Shown: positions 31,242 to 41,580, counted from the first letter of the stretch. The stretch: 64,000 nucleotides of DNA from Methylobacterium aquaticum (GCF_016804325.1 NZ_CP043627.1:1625001-1689000); one strand, 5' to 3'. Notes: generated from the sequence alone by a model not told the origin. Program-made: numbers and translations.

Positions 31242-32561
31242 ATGGCCCCCACCACGACCATCCGCATCGCGCTCGCGGGCTTAGGCCTGGCGCTCGCCGC
31301 CACCCCGGCGCTCGCCGTCACCGAGCTGCAATGGTGGCACGCGATGACGGGCGCCAACAACGACGCCGTCAACCGCCTCGCCGACGAGTTCAACGCGAGC
31401 CAGGGCGACTACAAGGTCGTGCCGACCTACAAGGGCAATTACGGCGAGACGCTGAATGCCGGCATCGCCGCCTTCCGCGCCGGCACCGCACCGCACATCA
31501 TGCAGGTGTTCGAGGTCGGCACCGCCACGATGATGTCGGCCAAGGGCGCGATCAAGCCGGTCTACCAGCTGATGAAGGATGCCGGCGAGCCGTTCGACCC
31601 GAACGCCTACCTGCCGGCGATCACCGGCTACTACTCGACGACCAAGGGCGAGATGCTCTCGTTCCCGTTCAACTCGTCGTCGATGGTGATGTGGGTCAAC
31701 ACCGACGCGCTGAAGTCGATCGGCCTCTCGGAGCCGCCGAAGACCTGGCCGGACCTGTTCGCCGCGGCCAAGAAGCTGACGCAGAACGGCTTCCCGAATT
31801 GCGGCTTCTCGACCACCTGGGTCACCTGGCTCAACATCGAGCAGCTCTCGGCCTGGCACAACGTCCCCGTCGCCACCAAGGCCAACGGCATGGACGGCCT
31901 CGACACCACGCTCGAGATCAACGGGCCGCTCCAGGTCAAGCACCTCGGCAACCTGGCCGAGGCGCAGAAGGACAAGACCTTCGATTACTCCGGCCGCTAC
32001 GACAGCGGCTTCGGCCGCTTCACCGCCGGCGAATGCCCGATCATGTTCGGCTCGTCCGGCTCCTACGGCAACGTCAAGGGCGCGGCCAAGTTCGCCTGGG
32101 CCTCGGCGCCGATGCCCTACTATCCCGACATGCCGGGCGCGCCGCAGAACAGCATCATCGGCGGCGCCTCCTTGTGGGTGATGGGCGGCAAGAAGCCCGA
32201 CGAGTACAAGGGCGTGGCGAAGTTCTTCGCCTTCCTGTCCGACACCGACCGGCAGGCCAAGCTCCACCAGACCACCGGCTACATGCCGATCACCAAGGCG
32301 GCCTACGAGAAGTCGAAGGCGGACGGCTTCTACGCCAAGAACCCGGCGCTCGAGACGCCGATCAAGGAGCTGACCAACAAGCCGCCGACCGAGAATTCCC
32401 GCGGCCTGCGTCTCGGCAACCTGCCGCAGATGCGCGACCTGTGGGCCGAGGAGATCGAGGCGACACTGGCCGGCAAGAAGACCGCCAAGCAGGCCCTCGA
32501 CGAGGCGGCGACCCGCGGCAACGCGATGCTGCGCCAGTTCGAGAAGCAGGCCGGACGGTAA
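31242..32561 (+). CDS. ugpB: ABC transporter substrate-binding protein, UgpB-like
   Basis: A 439-residue periplasmic binding protein of the carbohydrate/glycerol-3-phosphate ABC family. It has a signal peptide ([20 protein letters not shown] ending in ALA). UgpB hallmarks include [42 protein letters not shown] and GASLWVMGG. The ATG at 31242 starts the signal peptide; 17 in-frame codons upstream do not look coding. It is followed after 4 bases by ugpA. The likely substrate is sn-glycerol-3-phosphate or its diesters, inferred from similarity only. Confidence 0.9.
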   Translation: MAPTTTIRIALAGLGLALAATPALAVTELQWWHAMTGANNDAVNRLADEFNASQGDYKVVPTYKGNYGETLNAGIAAFRAGTAPHIMQVFEVGTATMMSAKGAIKPVYQLMKDAGEPFDPNAYLPAITGYYSTTKGEMLSFPFNSSSMVMWVNTDALKSIGLSEPPKTWPDLFAAAKKLTQNGFPNCGFSTTWVTWLNIEQLSAWHNVPVATKANGMDGLDTTLEINGPLQVKHLGNLAEAQKDKTFDYSGRYDSGFGRFTAGECPIMFGSSGSYGNVKGAAKFAWASAPMPYYPDMPGAPQNSIIGGASLWVMGGKKPDEYKGVAKFFAFLSDTDRQAKLHQTTGYMPITKAAYEKSKADGFYAKNPALETPIKELTNKPPTENSRGLRLGNLPQMRDLWAEEIEATLAGKKTAKQALDEAATRGNAMLRQFEKQAGR

Positions 32562-32565
32562 TACC

Positions 32566-33450
32566 ATGGGACCCGAACGCATCACCTTCGGAGGCCGGCT
32601 GCTGCCGGCGGCGCTGATCGCGCCGCAGCTCCTCATCGTCGGCCTGTTCTTCTACTGGCCGGCCGTGCAGGCGGTCTGGCAGTCGTTCCAGATGCAGGAC
32701 GCGTTCGGGCTCTCGACGGAGTTCGTCTGGTTCGACAATTACCGGGCCCTGTTCGCGGACCCGGCCTATTACCAGGCCCTCGTCACCACGCTGGTCTTCG
32801 CCGCGGCGGTGGCGGGGCTGTCCTTGAGCTTCGCGCTGCTGCTCGCCGTGATGGCCGACCGGGAGATCCGGGGCTCCGGGATCTACCGCACCCTCTTGAT
32901 CTGGCCCTATGCCGTGGCGCCCGCCGTGGCGGGCGTGCTGTTCGGCTTCCTGTTCCAGCCCGGCCTCGGGCTGATCGCCCGCGGCCTCAACGGGATCGGC
33001 ATCCCGTGGAACCCGCTGCTCGACGGGAACCACGCCATGATCCTGGTGGTGATGGCGGCGGCCTGGAAGCAGGTCTCGTATAATTTCCTGTTCTTCCTCG
33101 CCGGCCTCCAGGCGATCCCCGGCAGCGTGATTGAGGCGGCGGCGATCGACGGCGCGGGTCCTGCGCGGCGGTTCTGGACCATCGTCTTCCCGCTGCTCTC
33201 GCCGACCACGTTCTTCCTGATGGTCGTCAACGTCGTCTACGCCTTCTGCGAGACGTTCGGCGTCATCGACGTGCTCACCCATGGCGGCCCGGGCCGGGCG
33301 ACCCAGACCCTCGTCTACAAGGTCTACCAGGACGGCCGCATCGGCGCCGATCTCGGCGGCTCGGCGGCGCAGTCGGTGGTGCTGATGGCGATCGTGATCG
33401 GGCTGACGGCGATCCAGTTCCGGTATGTCGAGAAGCGGGTGGCGTATTGA
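32566..33450 (+). CDS. ugpA: ABC transporter permease, UgpA-like
   Basis: A 294-residue inner-membrane permease with six membrane helices. The EAA-type cytoplasmic loop for the ATPase ([20 protein letters not shown]) is present. It belongs to the MalF/UgpA class and normally pairs with UgpE. No ugpE or ugpC follows: the gene is succeeded by a palindromic repeat and then a convergent gene. The transporter is therefore incomplete at this locus, so its partner subunits must be elsewhere or lost. Confidence 0.92.
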   Translation: MGPERITFGGRLLPAALIAPQLLIVGLFFYWPAVQAVWQSFQMQDAFGLSTEFVWFDNYRALFADPAYYQALVTTLVFAAAVAGLSLSFALLLAVMADREIRGSGIYRTLLIWPYAVAPAVAGVLFGFLFQPGLGLIARGLNGIGIPWNPLLDGNHAMILVVMAAAWKQVSYNFLFFLAGLQAIPGSVIEAAAIDGAGPARRFWTIVFPLLSPTTFFLMVVNVVYAFCETFGVIDVLTHGGPGRATQTLVYKVYQDGRIGADLGGSAAQSVVLMAIVIGLTAIQFRYVEKRVAY

Positions 33451-33577
33451 GGGGGTGAAGGGGGGCCTCCAATTCACGCTCCCGAGCCGAAGCCCTGCCC
33501 GCATCGCACTCCCCCGACACCCCTCGAGCAGGTACACGGCAGGACCGTTCACGTGCGGCTCCCGGCTCTTCCCCACA

Positions 33578-33706
33578 CGCGACCTCATCCTGAGGTGCGA
33601 ACGAAGTGAGCCTCGAAGGAGGGCTCCAGGTCGCAGCGAGGCATCTGGAGCCCTCCTTCGAGGTCAGTCGATCTTTGATCGACTAACACCTCAGGATGAG
33701 GTCGCG
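33578..33706. repeat. Palindromic repeat, family A, copy 1
   Basis: Long inverted repeat. Outer arms are cgcgacctcatcctgaggtg and its complement; inner arms include cctcgaaggagggctcca and its complement; a small hairpin agtcgat/atcgact lies at the right. It lies between ugpA (+) and the SURF1 gene (-). Three more copies are at 48130, 58436 and 61563. The remainder of the 33451-33774 gap shows nothing. Confidence 0.92.
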
Positions 33707-33774
33707 GGTCGGAAAGAACTGGAGTTGAAGACAGCGCCGGCCTGTCTCGTGGGTCGTGAGATGAAAGCAATCTC

Positions 33775-34521
33775 TCACCCCATCCCCGGCTCCCGCAGCA
33801 GCCGGTACACGGCATAGCCCGACAACAGGGCGAGCCCGAACCAGGTCAGCGCATAGACCAAGTGGCTGTTGTGGAACGCCACCACGGTGAGCCCGCCCAC
33901 CGGCCGGCCCGGCCCGTTGCCGGAGGCATCCGCGTCGATGAAGTAGGGCGCCACCGGGCCCAAGTTCCGCGCCGCCGCGATCGCCGCGACATCGCGCGAA
34001 TACCAGCGGTCATGGGCCGGATCGTTGCTGCGCAGGAAGCCGCCGCCGGGCTCAGGCAGGCGCAGGAGGCCCGTCACCGTCACGCTCCCCTCCCCGGCCG
34101 AGCCCTGCCAGTCGGGAGGCACGAAGCCGCGATTGATCAGGATCGTGTCGCCGGATGCGGTGACGAGGGGCACGAGGAGCCAGGAGCCGGCGCCCTTCTC
34201 GGTCACCGCCATCGTGCGGATTGCCCGGTCGGGCAGGAAGCGGCCGGTCGCCGTGACGCGGCGATACTTGTCGGCCTCGCGAGAAATCCTGGGCCAGTCG
34301 GCCCGGTCGGGCGCCGGGACGGGGGCCGCGGCGAGCCGCGCCTCGACCCGGGCGATGAGGTCGAGCTTCCAGGCCCGGCGCTCGACCTGCCAGATGCCGA
34401 GGGCGAGGAACAGGACCGTCGCCAGGAGCGAGAGCCCGAGCAGGAGGAGGCGCTTGGGCCTTGAGGAGGACCGGGGCGCAACCGCCCCGGCCGGCATCGG
34501 ACGATCGTCGGGCACCGTCAC
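33775..34521 (-). CDS. SURF1 family oxidase assembly protein
   Basis: A 248-residue membrane protein with one N-terminal helix (RLLLLGLSLLATVLFLALGI), the signature WQVERRAWKLDLI, a periplasmic domain (ILINRGFVPPDW) and a C-terminal helix ending near YAVYRLLREP. SURF1 helps insert haem into haem-copper oxidases. Its start overlaps the cyoD stop by 4 bases, making it the fifth gene of the oxidase operon. Here it occupies the place where enterobacteria have cyoE. Confidence 0.93.
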   Translation of the reverse strand: MTVPDDRPMPAGAVAPRSSSRPKRLLLLGLSLLATVLFLALGIWQVERRAWKLDLIARVEARLAAAPVPAPDRADWPRISREADKYRRVTATGRFLPDRAIRTMAVTEKGAGSWLLVPLVTASGDTILINRGFVPPDWQGSAGEGSVTVTGLLRLPEPGGGFLRSNDPAHDRWYSRDVAAIAAARNLGPVAPYFIDADASGNGPGRPVGGLTVVAFHNSHLVYALTWFGLALLSGYAVYRLLREPGMG

Positions 34522-34913
34522 GGCATGGTGCGCATGTCGCCCGGCGACATCGGCATCATGTTGGCGTTGAGGTGGTACATCACCCAGAGCGAGCCCGAGA
34601 GCGCGATCACCACCAGCACGACGGTGAAGATCAGCGCCATCATGGTCCAGCCGCCTTCCGAGCGCGCGTTCATGTGCAGGAAGTAGACCATGTGGACCAC
34701 GATCTGCGCCACCGCGAAGGCCATGATGACGAACGAGGTCACCCGCGGGTCGGTGAAGACCCCGGCCATCACCAGCCAGAACGGGATCGCCGTCAGGATC
34801 ACCGACAGGACGAAGCCGGTGATGTATTCCCTCCGGCTGCCGTGGCCGGCCTCGTGGTGGTCGTGGACGACCTCGACGTGGACATCGTCGGAGACGGGAG
34901 CGCGGGCGCTCAT
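34518..34913 (-). CDS. cyoD: Cytochrome bo3 ubiquinol oxidase subunit IV
   Basis: A 131-residue protein with three membrane helices ([60 protein letters not shown]) and the CyoD-typical VHMVYFLHM. The N-terminus is His/Glu-rich ([13 protein letters not shown]). The start at 34913 overlaps the cyoC stop, showing tight coupling. It is a structural subunit of the terminal oxidase. Confidence 0.95.
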   Translation of the reverse strand: MSARAPVSDDVHVEVVHDHHEAGHGSRREYITGFVLSVILTAIPFWLVMAGVFTDPRVTSFVIMAFAVAQIVVHMVYFLHMNARSEGGWTMMALIFTVVLVVIALSGSLWVMYHLNANMMPMSPGDMRTMP

Positions 34914-35542
34914 TTCAGGGACCCCATCAGGTAGACGAAGGTGAAGACGCCGATCCAGATCACGTCGAGGAAGTGCCAGAACATGCTCAGGCACATCAGC
35001 CGACGCTTGTTGGCCGGGATCAGGCCGCGCTGGTGCACCTGCACCATCAGGGTCACGAGCCAGATCAACCCGAAGGTGACGTGCAGGCCGTGCGTCCCCA
35101 CCAGGGTGAAGAACGAGGACAGGAAGGCGCTGCGCTGGGGCGTGGCGCCCTCGTGGATCAGGTGGGCGAACTCGTAGAGCTCGAGGCCGATGAAGCAGAG
35201 GCCGAAGGCCCCGGTGATCGCGAGCCACCGTTGCGTCATCCGCTGGTCGCCCTTCTCCATCTCCAGCATGGCGAAGCCATAGGTGATGGAGGAGAACAGC
35301 AGCATGGAGGTGTTCACCGCCACGAGCTTGAGGTCGAACAGGTCCGCCCCGGACGGACCCGCCGCGTAGTTCCGGCCGAGGACGCCGTACGTCGCGAACA
35401 GGATCGCGAAGATGAGGCAGTCGCTCATCAGGTAGAGCCAGAACCCGAGCATGGTCCCGCCCTCGGCGTGGCCGTGCTCGTCGTCCGTGACGTAGAAGTG
35501 CAGCTCGCCGTCATCCGCTGCGGCGTTGTGTGCGTGGGCCAT
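34910..35542 (-). CDS. cyoC: Cytochrome bo3 ubiquinol oxidase subunit III
   Basis: A 210-residue protein of the cytochrome c/quinol oxidase subunit III family with five membrane helices. It has family marks such as [40 protein letters not shown] and [11 protein letters not shown]. It is coupled to cyoD (4-base overlap) and lies 10 bases after cyoB. Length is normal. Confidence 0.96.
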   Translation of the reverse strand: MAHAHNAAADDGELHFYVTDDEHGHAEGGTMLGFWLYLMSDCLIFAILFATYGVLGRNYAAGPSGADLFDLKLVAVNTSMLLFSSITYGFAMLEMEKGDQRMTQRWLAITGAFGLCFIGLELYEFAHLIHEGATPQRSAFLSSFFTLVGTHGLHVTFGLIWLVTLMVQVHQRGLIPANKRRLMCLSMFWHFLDVIWIGVFTFVYLMGSLK

Positions 35543-35552
35543 GGCGGGTTCC

Positions 35553-37580
35553 TCAGGCCTTCACGAGAGCGAGCGTGCGGGTGCGCTCGGCCTCGGTCCG
35601 CGCGACCTCGTCGGCGGGGATGTAGAAGTCGCGGTCGTAGTTGAAGGTGTGGATGATGACCGCCGCGATCGCGCCGAAGAACGAGATCACCGCGAGCCAC
35701 CAGACGTGCCAGACCATGGCGATGCCGAAGACCGTGGCGATGGCGGAGATGATCACGCCGGCGCCGGTGCTCTTGGGCATGTGGATGGCCTTGTAGCCGT
35801 CCAGCGGACGCTTGTAGCCGCGGGCCTTCATGTCCGACCAGGCGTCGCCGTCATGCACCAGGGGCGTGAAGGCGAAGTTGTAGTCGGGCGGCGGCGAGGA
35901 GGTCGCCCATTCGAGGGTGCGGCCGCCCCACGGGTCGCCGGTGAGGTCGCGCAGCTGCTCGCGCCGCAGGATGCTGACGGCGAACTGGATCAGCATCGCG
36001 GCGATGCCGCAGGCGACCAGCGCCGCGCCGAAGGCCGCGATGACGAAGAGCGGCTGGTACTCGGTCCCGCCGAACGAGCTCATCCGCCGGGTCACGCCCA
36101 TCAGGCCCAGGATGTAGAGCGGCGTGAAGGCGACCCAGAAGCCGACCACCCAGCACCAGAACGAGACCTTGCCCCAGAACGGGTCGAGGCGGAAGCCGAA
36201 GGCCTTCGGCCACCAGTAGTAGATGCCGGCGAACAGGCCGAACAGCACGCCGCCGATGATCACGTTGTGGAAGTGCGCGACCAGGAACAGCGAGTTGTGC
36301 AGGATGAAGTCGGCCGGGGGCACGGCCAGCAGCACGCCGGTCATGCCGCCGATGACGAAGGTCAGCATGAAGGCCACCGTCCACATCATCGGCAGATCGA
36401 AGCGGATCCGGCCGCGATACATCGTGAACAGCCAGTTGAAGATCTTCGCGCCCGTGGGGATCGAGATGATCATCGTGGTGATGCCGAAGAACGAGTTGAC
36501 GCTCGCCCCCGACCCCATGGTGAAGAAGTGGTGCAGCCAGACCAGGTAGGACAGGATGGTGATGACGACCGTGGCGTAGACCATCGAGGCGTAGCCGAAC
36601 AGGCGCTTGCCGGAGAAGGTCGAGGTCACCTCGGAGAAGATGCCGAAGGCCGGCAGCACCAGGATGTAGACCTCGGGGTGACCCCAGATCCAGATCAGGT
36701 TCACGTACATCATCGGGTTGCCGCCGAGATCGTTCGTGAAGAAGTTGGTGCCGACGTAGCGGTCGAGGGTGAGCAGCGCCAGCACGGCGCCGAGCACCGG
36801 AAACGACGCCACGATCAGGATGTTGGTGCAGAGCGAGGTCCAGGTGAAGACCGGCATCTTCATCATCGACATGCCGGGCGCCCGCATCTTGACGATGGTG
36901 GCGATCAGGTTGACGCCCGAGAGCGTCGTGCCGATGCCGGCGATCTGGAGCGCCCAGATGTAGTAGTCGACGCCCACGCTCGGCGAGTAGGCGATGTTCG
37001 ACAGCGGCGGATAGGCGAGCCAGCCGGTGGCCGCGAACTCGCCGATGAACAGCGACATCATCGTCAGTACGACGCCGCCGGTGGTCATCCAGAAGCTGAA
37101 GTTGTTCAGGAACGGGAAGGCGACGTCGCGCGCACCGATCTGCAGCGGCACGACGTAGTTCATCAGCCCGGTGACCAGCGGCATCGCCACGAAGAAGATC
37201 ATGATCACGCCGTGGGCGGTGAAGATCTGGTCGTAGTGGTGCGGCGGCAGGAAGCCTTCGGAGCCGCCATGGGCGATGGCCTGCTGCGAGCGCATCAGCA
37301 CCGCGTCGGCGAAGCCCCGCAGCAGCATGACGAGGCCCAGGACCATGTACATGATCCCGATCTTCTTGTGGTCGACGCTGGTGAACCAGTCGCGCCACAA
37401 GACGCCCCACAGCTTGTAGCGGGTGAGGAGACCGACGACGGCGAGGCCGCCGACCGCGACCGCCAGGAAGGTCACCACCACGATCGGCTCGTGGAGCGGC
37501 AGGGATTCGAGGGTGAAGCGGCCGAACAGCAGCCGCCACCAATGCGGGTAGGTGTCGATCGGGTTGGGTTCGGAATTCAT
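35553..37580 (-). CDS. cyoB: Cytochrome bo3 ubiquinol oxidase subunit I
   Basis: A 675-residue catalytic subunit of the haem-copper quinol oxidase. It reduces O2 to water with electrons from ubiquinol and pumps protons across the inner membrane. Visible motifs are [17 protein letters not shown] with a haem-ligand His, [15 protein letters not shown] with the Cu-B His and the cross-linked Tyr, [11 protein letters not shown] with two Cu-B His, and [12 protein letters not shown] with haem ligands. Size and many-helix layout fit CyoB rather than aa3-type CtaD. Confidence 0.98.
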   Translation of the reverse strand: MNSEPNPIDTYPHWWRLLFGRFTLESLPLHEPIVVVTFLAVAVGGLAVVGLLTRYKLWGVLWRDWFTSVDHKKIGIMYMVLGLVMLLRGFADAVLMRSQQAIAHGGSEGFLPPHHYDQIFTAHGVIMIFFVAMPLVTGLMNYVVPLQIGARDVAFPFLNNFSFWMTTGGVVLTMMSLFIGEFAATGWLAYPPLSNIAYSPSVGVDYYIWALQIAGIGTTLSGVNLIATIVKMRAPGMSMMKMPVFTWTSLCTNILIVASFPVLGAVLALLTLDRYVGTNFFTNDLGGNPMMYVNLIWIWGHPEVYILVLPAFGIFSEVTSTFSGKRLFGYASMVYATVVITILSYLVWLHHFFTMGSGASVNSFFGITTMIISIPTGAKIFNWLFTMYRGRIRFDLPMMWTVAFMLTFVIGGMTGVLLAVPPADFILHNSLFLVAHFHNVIIGGVLFGLFAGIYYWWPKAFGFRLDPFWGKVSFWCWVVGFWVAFTPLYILGLMGVTRRMSSFGGTEYQPLFVIAAFGAALVACGIAAMLIQFAVSILRREQLRDLTGDPWGGRTLEWATSSPPPDYNFAFTPLVHDGDAWSDMKARGYKRPLDGYKAIHMPKSTGAGVIISAIATVFGIAMVWHVWWLAVISFFGAIAAVIIHTFNYDRDFYIPADEVARTEAERTRTLALVKA

Positions 37581-37712
37581 GGCTCAGCCTGGAGTGCAGG
37601 TAGCGTCGTCGGGGTCCGGGCCGGCGGACCCGCACGGGGGCGGTTCCGGACGGCTCGTCGTTCCCGCGTCGGTGTCGCCGCCGGGCCGGTGACCGGCCCG
37701 GCGGAAAGCGGC

Positions 37713-38816
37713 TCAGTTCACGCGCGGCGTCGCGTTCGCGGCGGCCGTCTTGGAGGCGTTGCCGAGGCCGTAGGCATCGGCGGGGGTGCAGAGCGCGGTG
37801 ACGAAGGTCGCCTGCTGGGTCGCCCCGGTGCCGCGGCGGACGGCCTTGTCGTAGGTCAGGCTCATGACGCTGTGCAGGCCCTCGCGGCCGCCGCCGCCGC
37901 GGGCGTCGATGGAGGCCATGTCGTGCATGCACATCTTGGCGCGGTCGACGCACATGTTGAGGATCGCGTCGTAGAGGTCGGCGTCGACGGCCTTGTAGTA
38001 GCGCACCGGCTCCTTCTCGCTCGGGCGCTCGAGCTTCAGGTAGTCGGCCCGGGTGAGGCCGCCGCCCTCCTGCTTGACCTTGTCGACCCAGGCGCTGAAC
38101 GCGCCCTCGTCGACGCCCTTGAAGGTGAAGCGCATGTGCGAGAACCCGGCGCCGCTGTAGTTGGCGGAGAAGCCCTCGTAGTCGCCGGCCTTGTTGATGA
38201 CGGCGTTCAACCGCGTCTGCATGCCCGGCATGGCGTAGATCTGGCCGGCGAGCGCCGGGATGAACAGCGAGTTCATCACCGAGGAGGAGGTGATGCGGAA
38301 CTCGATCGGCCGGTCGACGGGGGCGGCGACCTCGTTGAGCGAGGCGACGCCCTGCTCGGGGTAGAGGAACAGCCACTTCCAGTCGAGGGCGACGACCTGG
38401 ATCACCAGGGGCTTGCCCGAGACCATCGGGTCGCCCACACTCGACACGATCGGCTTTGCGGCGCTGATGCGCGTCACGGGCCGATAGGGATCGAGCAGGT
38501 GGGTGCCGAGCCAGGTCAGCGCGCCGAGCGCCACGATGATCAGCAAGGGCGCCGACCAGATCACCACCTCGAGCCCGGTCGAGTGATGGAAATCGGGATC
38601 GTAGACGGCCTTCTTGTTGCCCTCGCGATAGTGCCAGGCGAAGGCGATGGTGAGCGCCATCACCGGCACGATGATGAGGAGCATCAGCACCGTGGAGGCG
38701 ATCAGCAGGTTACGCTGTTGCAGCGCCACGTCGCCCGCGGGCGAAAGCAGCACCATATTGCATCCTCCGGTCAGGAGGATGAAGGGAAGTACGAGGAGGA
38801 GGCGCAAGTGTTTCAC
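37713..38816 (-). CDS. cyoA: Cytochrome bo3 ubiquinol oxidase subunit II
   Basis: A 367-residue lipoprotein subunit. The lipobox is LLTGGC, with the Cys at about residue 19; two membrane helices follow (LLIASTVLMLLIIVPVMALT and LEVVIWSAPLLIIVALGALT), then the periplasmic cupredoxin domain. CuA ligands are absent, as expected for a quinol oxidase. After the cupredoxin domain there is a Cys-containing tail (CVDRAKMCMHDMA). It is first in the operon; 132 bases separate it from cyoB, with no clear terminator or promoter there. Confidence 0.96.
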   Translation of the reverse strand: MKHLRLLLVLPFILLTGGCNMVLLSPAGDVALQQRNLLIASTVLMLLIIVPVMALTIAFAWHYREGNKKAVYDPDFHHSTGLEVVIWSAPLLIIVALGALTWLGTHLLDPYRPVTRISAAKPIVSSVGDPMVSGKPLVIQVVALDWKWLFLYPEQGVASLNEVAAPVDRPIEFRITSSSVMNSLFIPALAGQIYAMPGMQTRLNAVINKAGDYEGFSANYSGAGFSHMRFTFKGVDEGAFSAWVDKVKQEGGGLTRADYLKLERPSEKEPVRYYKAVDADLYDAILNMCVDRAKMCMHDMASIDARGGGGREGLHSVMSLTYDKAVRRGTGATQQATFVTALCTPADAYGLGNASKTAAANATPRVN

Positions 38817-38940
38817 GGGCAGCCCGGACGGTCAGCATACGGCTTTCGTCGTGTACGCCGACCGGGGCTCCCGCGGGATTGGACGTTTTGTCCAGGCCCC
38901 CACATGGCCGGTTCTCCTCTAAGGAAGGGACCTTCGTAGA

Positions 38941-40308
38941 GTGACGAAGCAGGATTCCGATATGGCCACGATCACGGCGGACGACGCCGCCGCCAACTCC
39001 TCCAAGCCGGAACGGGATGCCCGCCTGGTCTCGTCGGAGCCGGGCCACGTCGCCCCCGGCGAGATCGCGCTCGGCGTCATCATCGGCCGCACCTCGGAGT
39101 TCTTCGACTTCTTCGTGTTCGGCCTCGCCTGCGTGCTGGTCTTCCCGCGCCTGGTCTTCCCCTGGGCCGATCCGGTGACCGGCACGCTGTACGCGTTCGG
39201 GCTGTTCGCCCTCGCCTTCGTGGCCCGTCCGGTCGGCTCGGTGCTGTTCATGGCGGTCGACCGGCGCTACGGCCGGGCCACCAAGCTCACCATCGCGCTG
39301 TTCCTGCTCGGCCTCTCGACCTGCCTCATCGCCTTCCTGCCGGGCTACGAGTCCTTCGGGCACTGGTCGGCCGTGCTGCTCGGCCTGTGCCGGATCGGCC
39401 AGGGCCTGGCGCTCGGCGGCGCCTGGGACGGGCTGGCCTCGCTGCTCGCCCTCAACGCGCCGAAGAACCGCCGCGGCTGGTACGCGATGCTGCCGCAGCT
39501 CGGCGCGCCGGTCGGCTTCATGCTGGCGAGCGGGCTGTTCGCGTTCTTCCAGCTCCAGCTGTCGGATGCCGACTTCATGGGCTTCGGCTGGCGCTACCCG
39601 TTCTTCGTCGCCTTCACGATCAACGTCGTGGCCCTGTTCGCGCGGCTTCGCCTGGTCGCGACGGAAGAGTTCCGCCGCCTGCTCGAGGCCGACGAGCTCG
39701 AGCCCGAGCCGGTCGTCGAGACGGTGCGGGCCACCGGCCGCAACATCCTGGTCGGCGCCTTCGTGCCGCTGGCCTGCTACGCCCTGTTCCACCTCGTGAC
39801 CGTGTTCCCGGTCAGCTGGATCAACCTGTTCACCGGCCGCTCGGTCGGCGAGTTCCTGATGGTGCAGTTCGCCGGCGCCGTCATCTGCACGATGACGATC
39901 GTCATGTCCGGCCTCATCGCCGACCAGATCGGGCGGCGCTCGACCATCGCGCTCGCCGCCGCGCTGATCGGCCTGTTCGCCGTCGGCAGCATCGTCGCGC
40001 CGCTGCTGTTCGGCGACAGCATGCCCGGCCAGACGATCTTCGTGGTGGTCGGCTTCGCGCTGCTCGGCCTCGCCTACGGCCAGAGCTCCGGCGCCATCGC
40101 GGAGAATTTCGGCACCCGGTACCGCTATACCGGCTCGGCGCTCACCTCGGACCTCGCCTGGCTCGTCGGCGCCGGCTTCGCCCCGCTGGTCGCGCTCTAC
40201 GCGTCGAGCCATCTCGGGCTGCCGTGGGTCGGGGTGTACCTGCTGTCGGGTGCGGTCTGCACGCTGGGGGCGCTGGGACTCAACCGGCGGCTCGGGGTGT
40301 CGGCGTAG
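38941..40308 (+). CDS. MFS transporter, metabolite:H+ symporter type
   Basis: A 455-residue 12-helix transporter of the major facilitator superfamily. It is of the MHS type (sugar-transporter fold) that includes organic-acid and osmolyte carriers. It has SEFFDFFVFGLACVLVFPRL, ARPVGSVLFMAVDRRYGR (the loop 2-3 motif) and IADQIGRRST. The GTG at 38941 has AAGGAAGGG upstream; an ATG seven codons later is also possible. It is divergent from cyoA, with about 120 bases between. Substrate unknown. Confidence 0.88.
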   Translation: MTKQDSDMATITADDAAANSSKPERDARLVSSEPGHVAPGEIALGVIIGRTSEFFDFFVFGLACVLVFPRLVFPWADPVTGTLYAFGLFALAFVARPVGSVLFMAVDRRYGRATKLTIALFLLGLSTCLIAFLPGYESFGHWSAVLLGLCRIGQGLALGGAWDGLASLLALNAPKNRRGWYAMLPQLGAPVGFMLASGLFAFFQLQLSDADFMGFGWRYPFFVAFTINVVALFARLRLVATEEFRRLLEADELEPEPVVETVRATGRNILVGAFVPLACYALFHLVTVFPVSWINLFTGRSVGEFLMVQFAGAVICTMTIVMSGLIADQIGRRSTIALAAALIGLFAVGSIVAPLLFGDSMPGQTIFVVVGFALLGLAYGQSSGAIAENFGTRYRYTGSALTSDLAWLVGAGFAPLVALYASSHLGLPWVGVYLLSGAVCTLGALGLNRRLGVSA

Positions 40309-40311
40309 CAC

Positions 40312-40463
40312 CTCTCCCCTCCCCCAGGCGATCCCGGGCTTGCCCGGTATCGCTGCAAGTTGTGGGGAGGGGTCGGGGGTGGGGGTGGTGCCGTATAGAG
40401 CGAGGTGGTGCCTCCTGCACCACCCCCACCCCTAGCCCCTCCCCACAAGGGGGAGGGGAAGAG
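40312..40463. repeat. Palindromic repeat, family C
   Basis: Imperfect long inverted repeat: ctctcccctccccc at the left and gggggaggggaagag at the right, with inner arms gggggtggtg / caccaccccc. It starts 3 bases past the MFS stop and ends 11 bases before the chorismate mutase stop, filling the convergent gap. Confidence 0.85.
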
Positions 40464-40473
40464 CCACTTCTTT

Positions 40474-41316
40474 CTACCCCTCCCCCACGCGGAACCGCGC
40501 CGCGTGGCTGCCGATCTCCTCGAATTCCCCCGGCGTCGCGCCCGCTTCCCCGAGTGCCGCCCGCGCATCCTCCGGGGTCACGCTCCCGGGCAAAGCCAGG
40601 AGCTGGCTCAGGCCCCCGCCGATTCCGGCGCTCGCCACCACCTCGCCGCCCAGTTCCGCCACCGCTTCCGCCGCGTCGTCGCGCCAGCGCTCGAACCGGG
40701 CGGCGTAGAGCACCCAGTCGCGCTGGGCCGCACTCGGGTCGTCGAGGGGCTTGGCGATGCAGAAGACCGGGGTGCCGGCCGGGTGGCCGGGCCGCTCGAT
40801 GAAGGGCAGGCGCGCAATCACCTTCGGGCGGCCGGGCCCCGCGAGCTGGCGCCACCAGGCGCCCGCCGTCACGCCCTGGTCGAGGCGGAACACCCCGAGA
40901 TCGCCGCGCGAGGCGGCGACCGCCGCGATGACCGCGGCGGCGCTCGGATGCGGCCGGTACGGCACCGTGAAGCCGAAATGGAACCGGGCCGAATCGCGCA
41001 TCGGCGCGTCGCCGCCCGAGACGTCGGCATGGACCGCGAACGGCGCCTGCACGTAGGTGAAGGTCGCGATGATGACGCGCCAGATCCCCTCCACGGTGTC
41101 GAGGGGGAGCAGGCCCCGATGGCGCTCGGCGATCATCCGCATCATCGAGGCCTCGCGGCCGGGCCGGAAGGCGGAACCGGAGGCCGAGGTCTTCTTGACG
41201 GCGATCAGCCGGTCGATGATCCGGCCGCGCTCCATCAGGAGGTCGTGCATCGCCGAATCGATGCGGTCGATGTCGGCCCGAAGGGCGGCGAGGTCGGCGG
41301 GCGGGGTCGACGTCAT
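40474..41316 (-). CDS. Chorismate mutase with C-terminal extension
   Basis: The first 90 residues form an AroQ-type chorismate mutase (LAALRADIDRIDSAMHDLLM, IDRLIAVKK, FRPGREASMMRMI), which turns chorismate into prephenate for Phe/Tyr synthesis. A further 190 residues (FGFTVPYRPHPSAAAVIAAV..., IGGGLSQLLALPGSVT) have no recognised domain here; an amino-acid-sensing role is possible but not shown. The total of 280 residues is about three times a minimal AroQ mutase. The ATG at 41316 is preferred over a TTG three codons upstream. It is convergent with the MFS gene and divergent from metX. Confidence 0.86.
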   Translation of the reverse strand: MTSTPPADLAALRADIDRIDSAMHDLLMERGRIIDRLIAVKKTSASGSAFRPGREASMMRMIAERHRGLLPLDTVEGIWRVIIATFTYVQAPFAVHADVSGGDAPMRDSARFHFGFTVPYRPHPSAAAVIAAVAASRGDLGVFRLDQGVTAGAWWRQLAGPGRPKVIARLPFIERPGHPAGTPVFCIAKPLDDPSAAQRDWVLYAARFERWRDDAAEAVAELGGEVVASAGIGGGLSQLLALPGSVTPEDARAALGEAGATPGEFEEIGSHAARFRVGEG

Positions 41317-41580
41317 GGCGTTCAAGGGGCGAGGCGGCGGGAAGATCCGTCTTACGACCGCCCGCGGCCGCGGGCCAGGGCCGCCTGAGGGCGCCGCCCC
41401 GGAGAAAACCCTTCCGTCGATTGACGGCGGGACAGCGAAGCCCTACCTCTTTCGTCCGTCGAAGCGGAATTTTCGGACGCTTTAACGGCCGGTCCGGTTT
41501 GGAGAACGAACCGCCTCCGGTTTTTCGCAAGCTTCAGCCTCGTCTCAAGCCCGCCATCCGGCGACAGCCCCGTGAGAAGC

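Noticed and set aside
41440..41580. Possible SAM-II riboswitch before metX.
   Set aside because: The leader has a short aagcg/cgctt hairpin and cttta-type bases. The diagnostic TTGCA segment and following GTTAAA/GCTAAA elements of SAM-II are not present in the right order.
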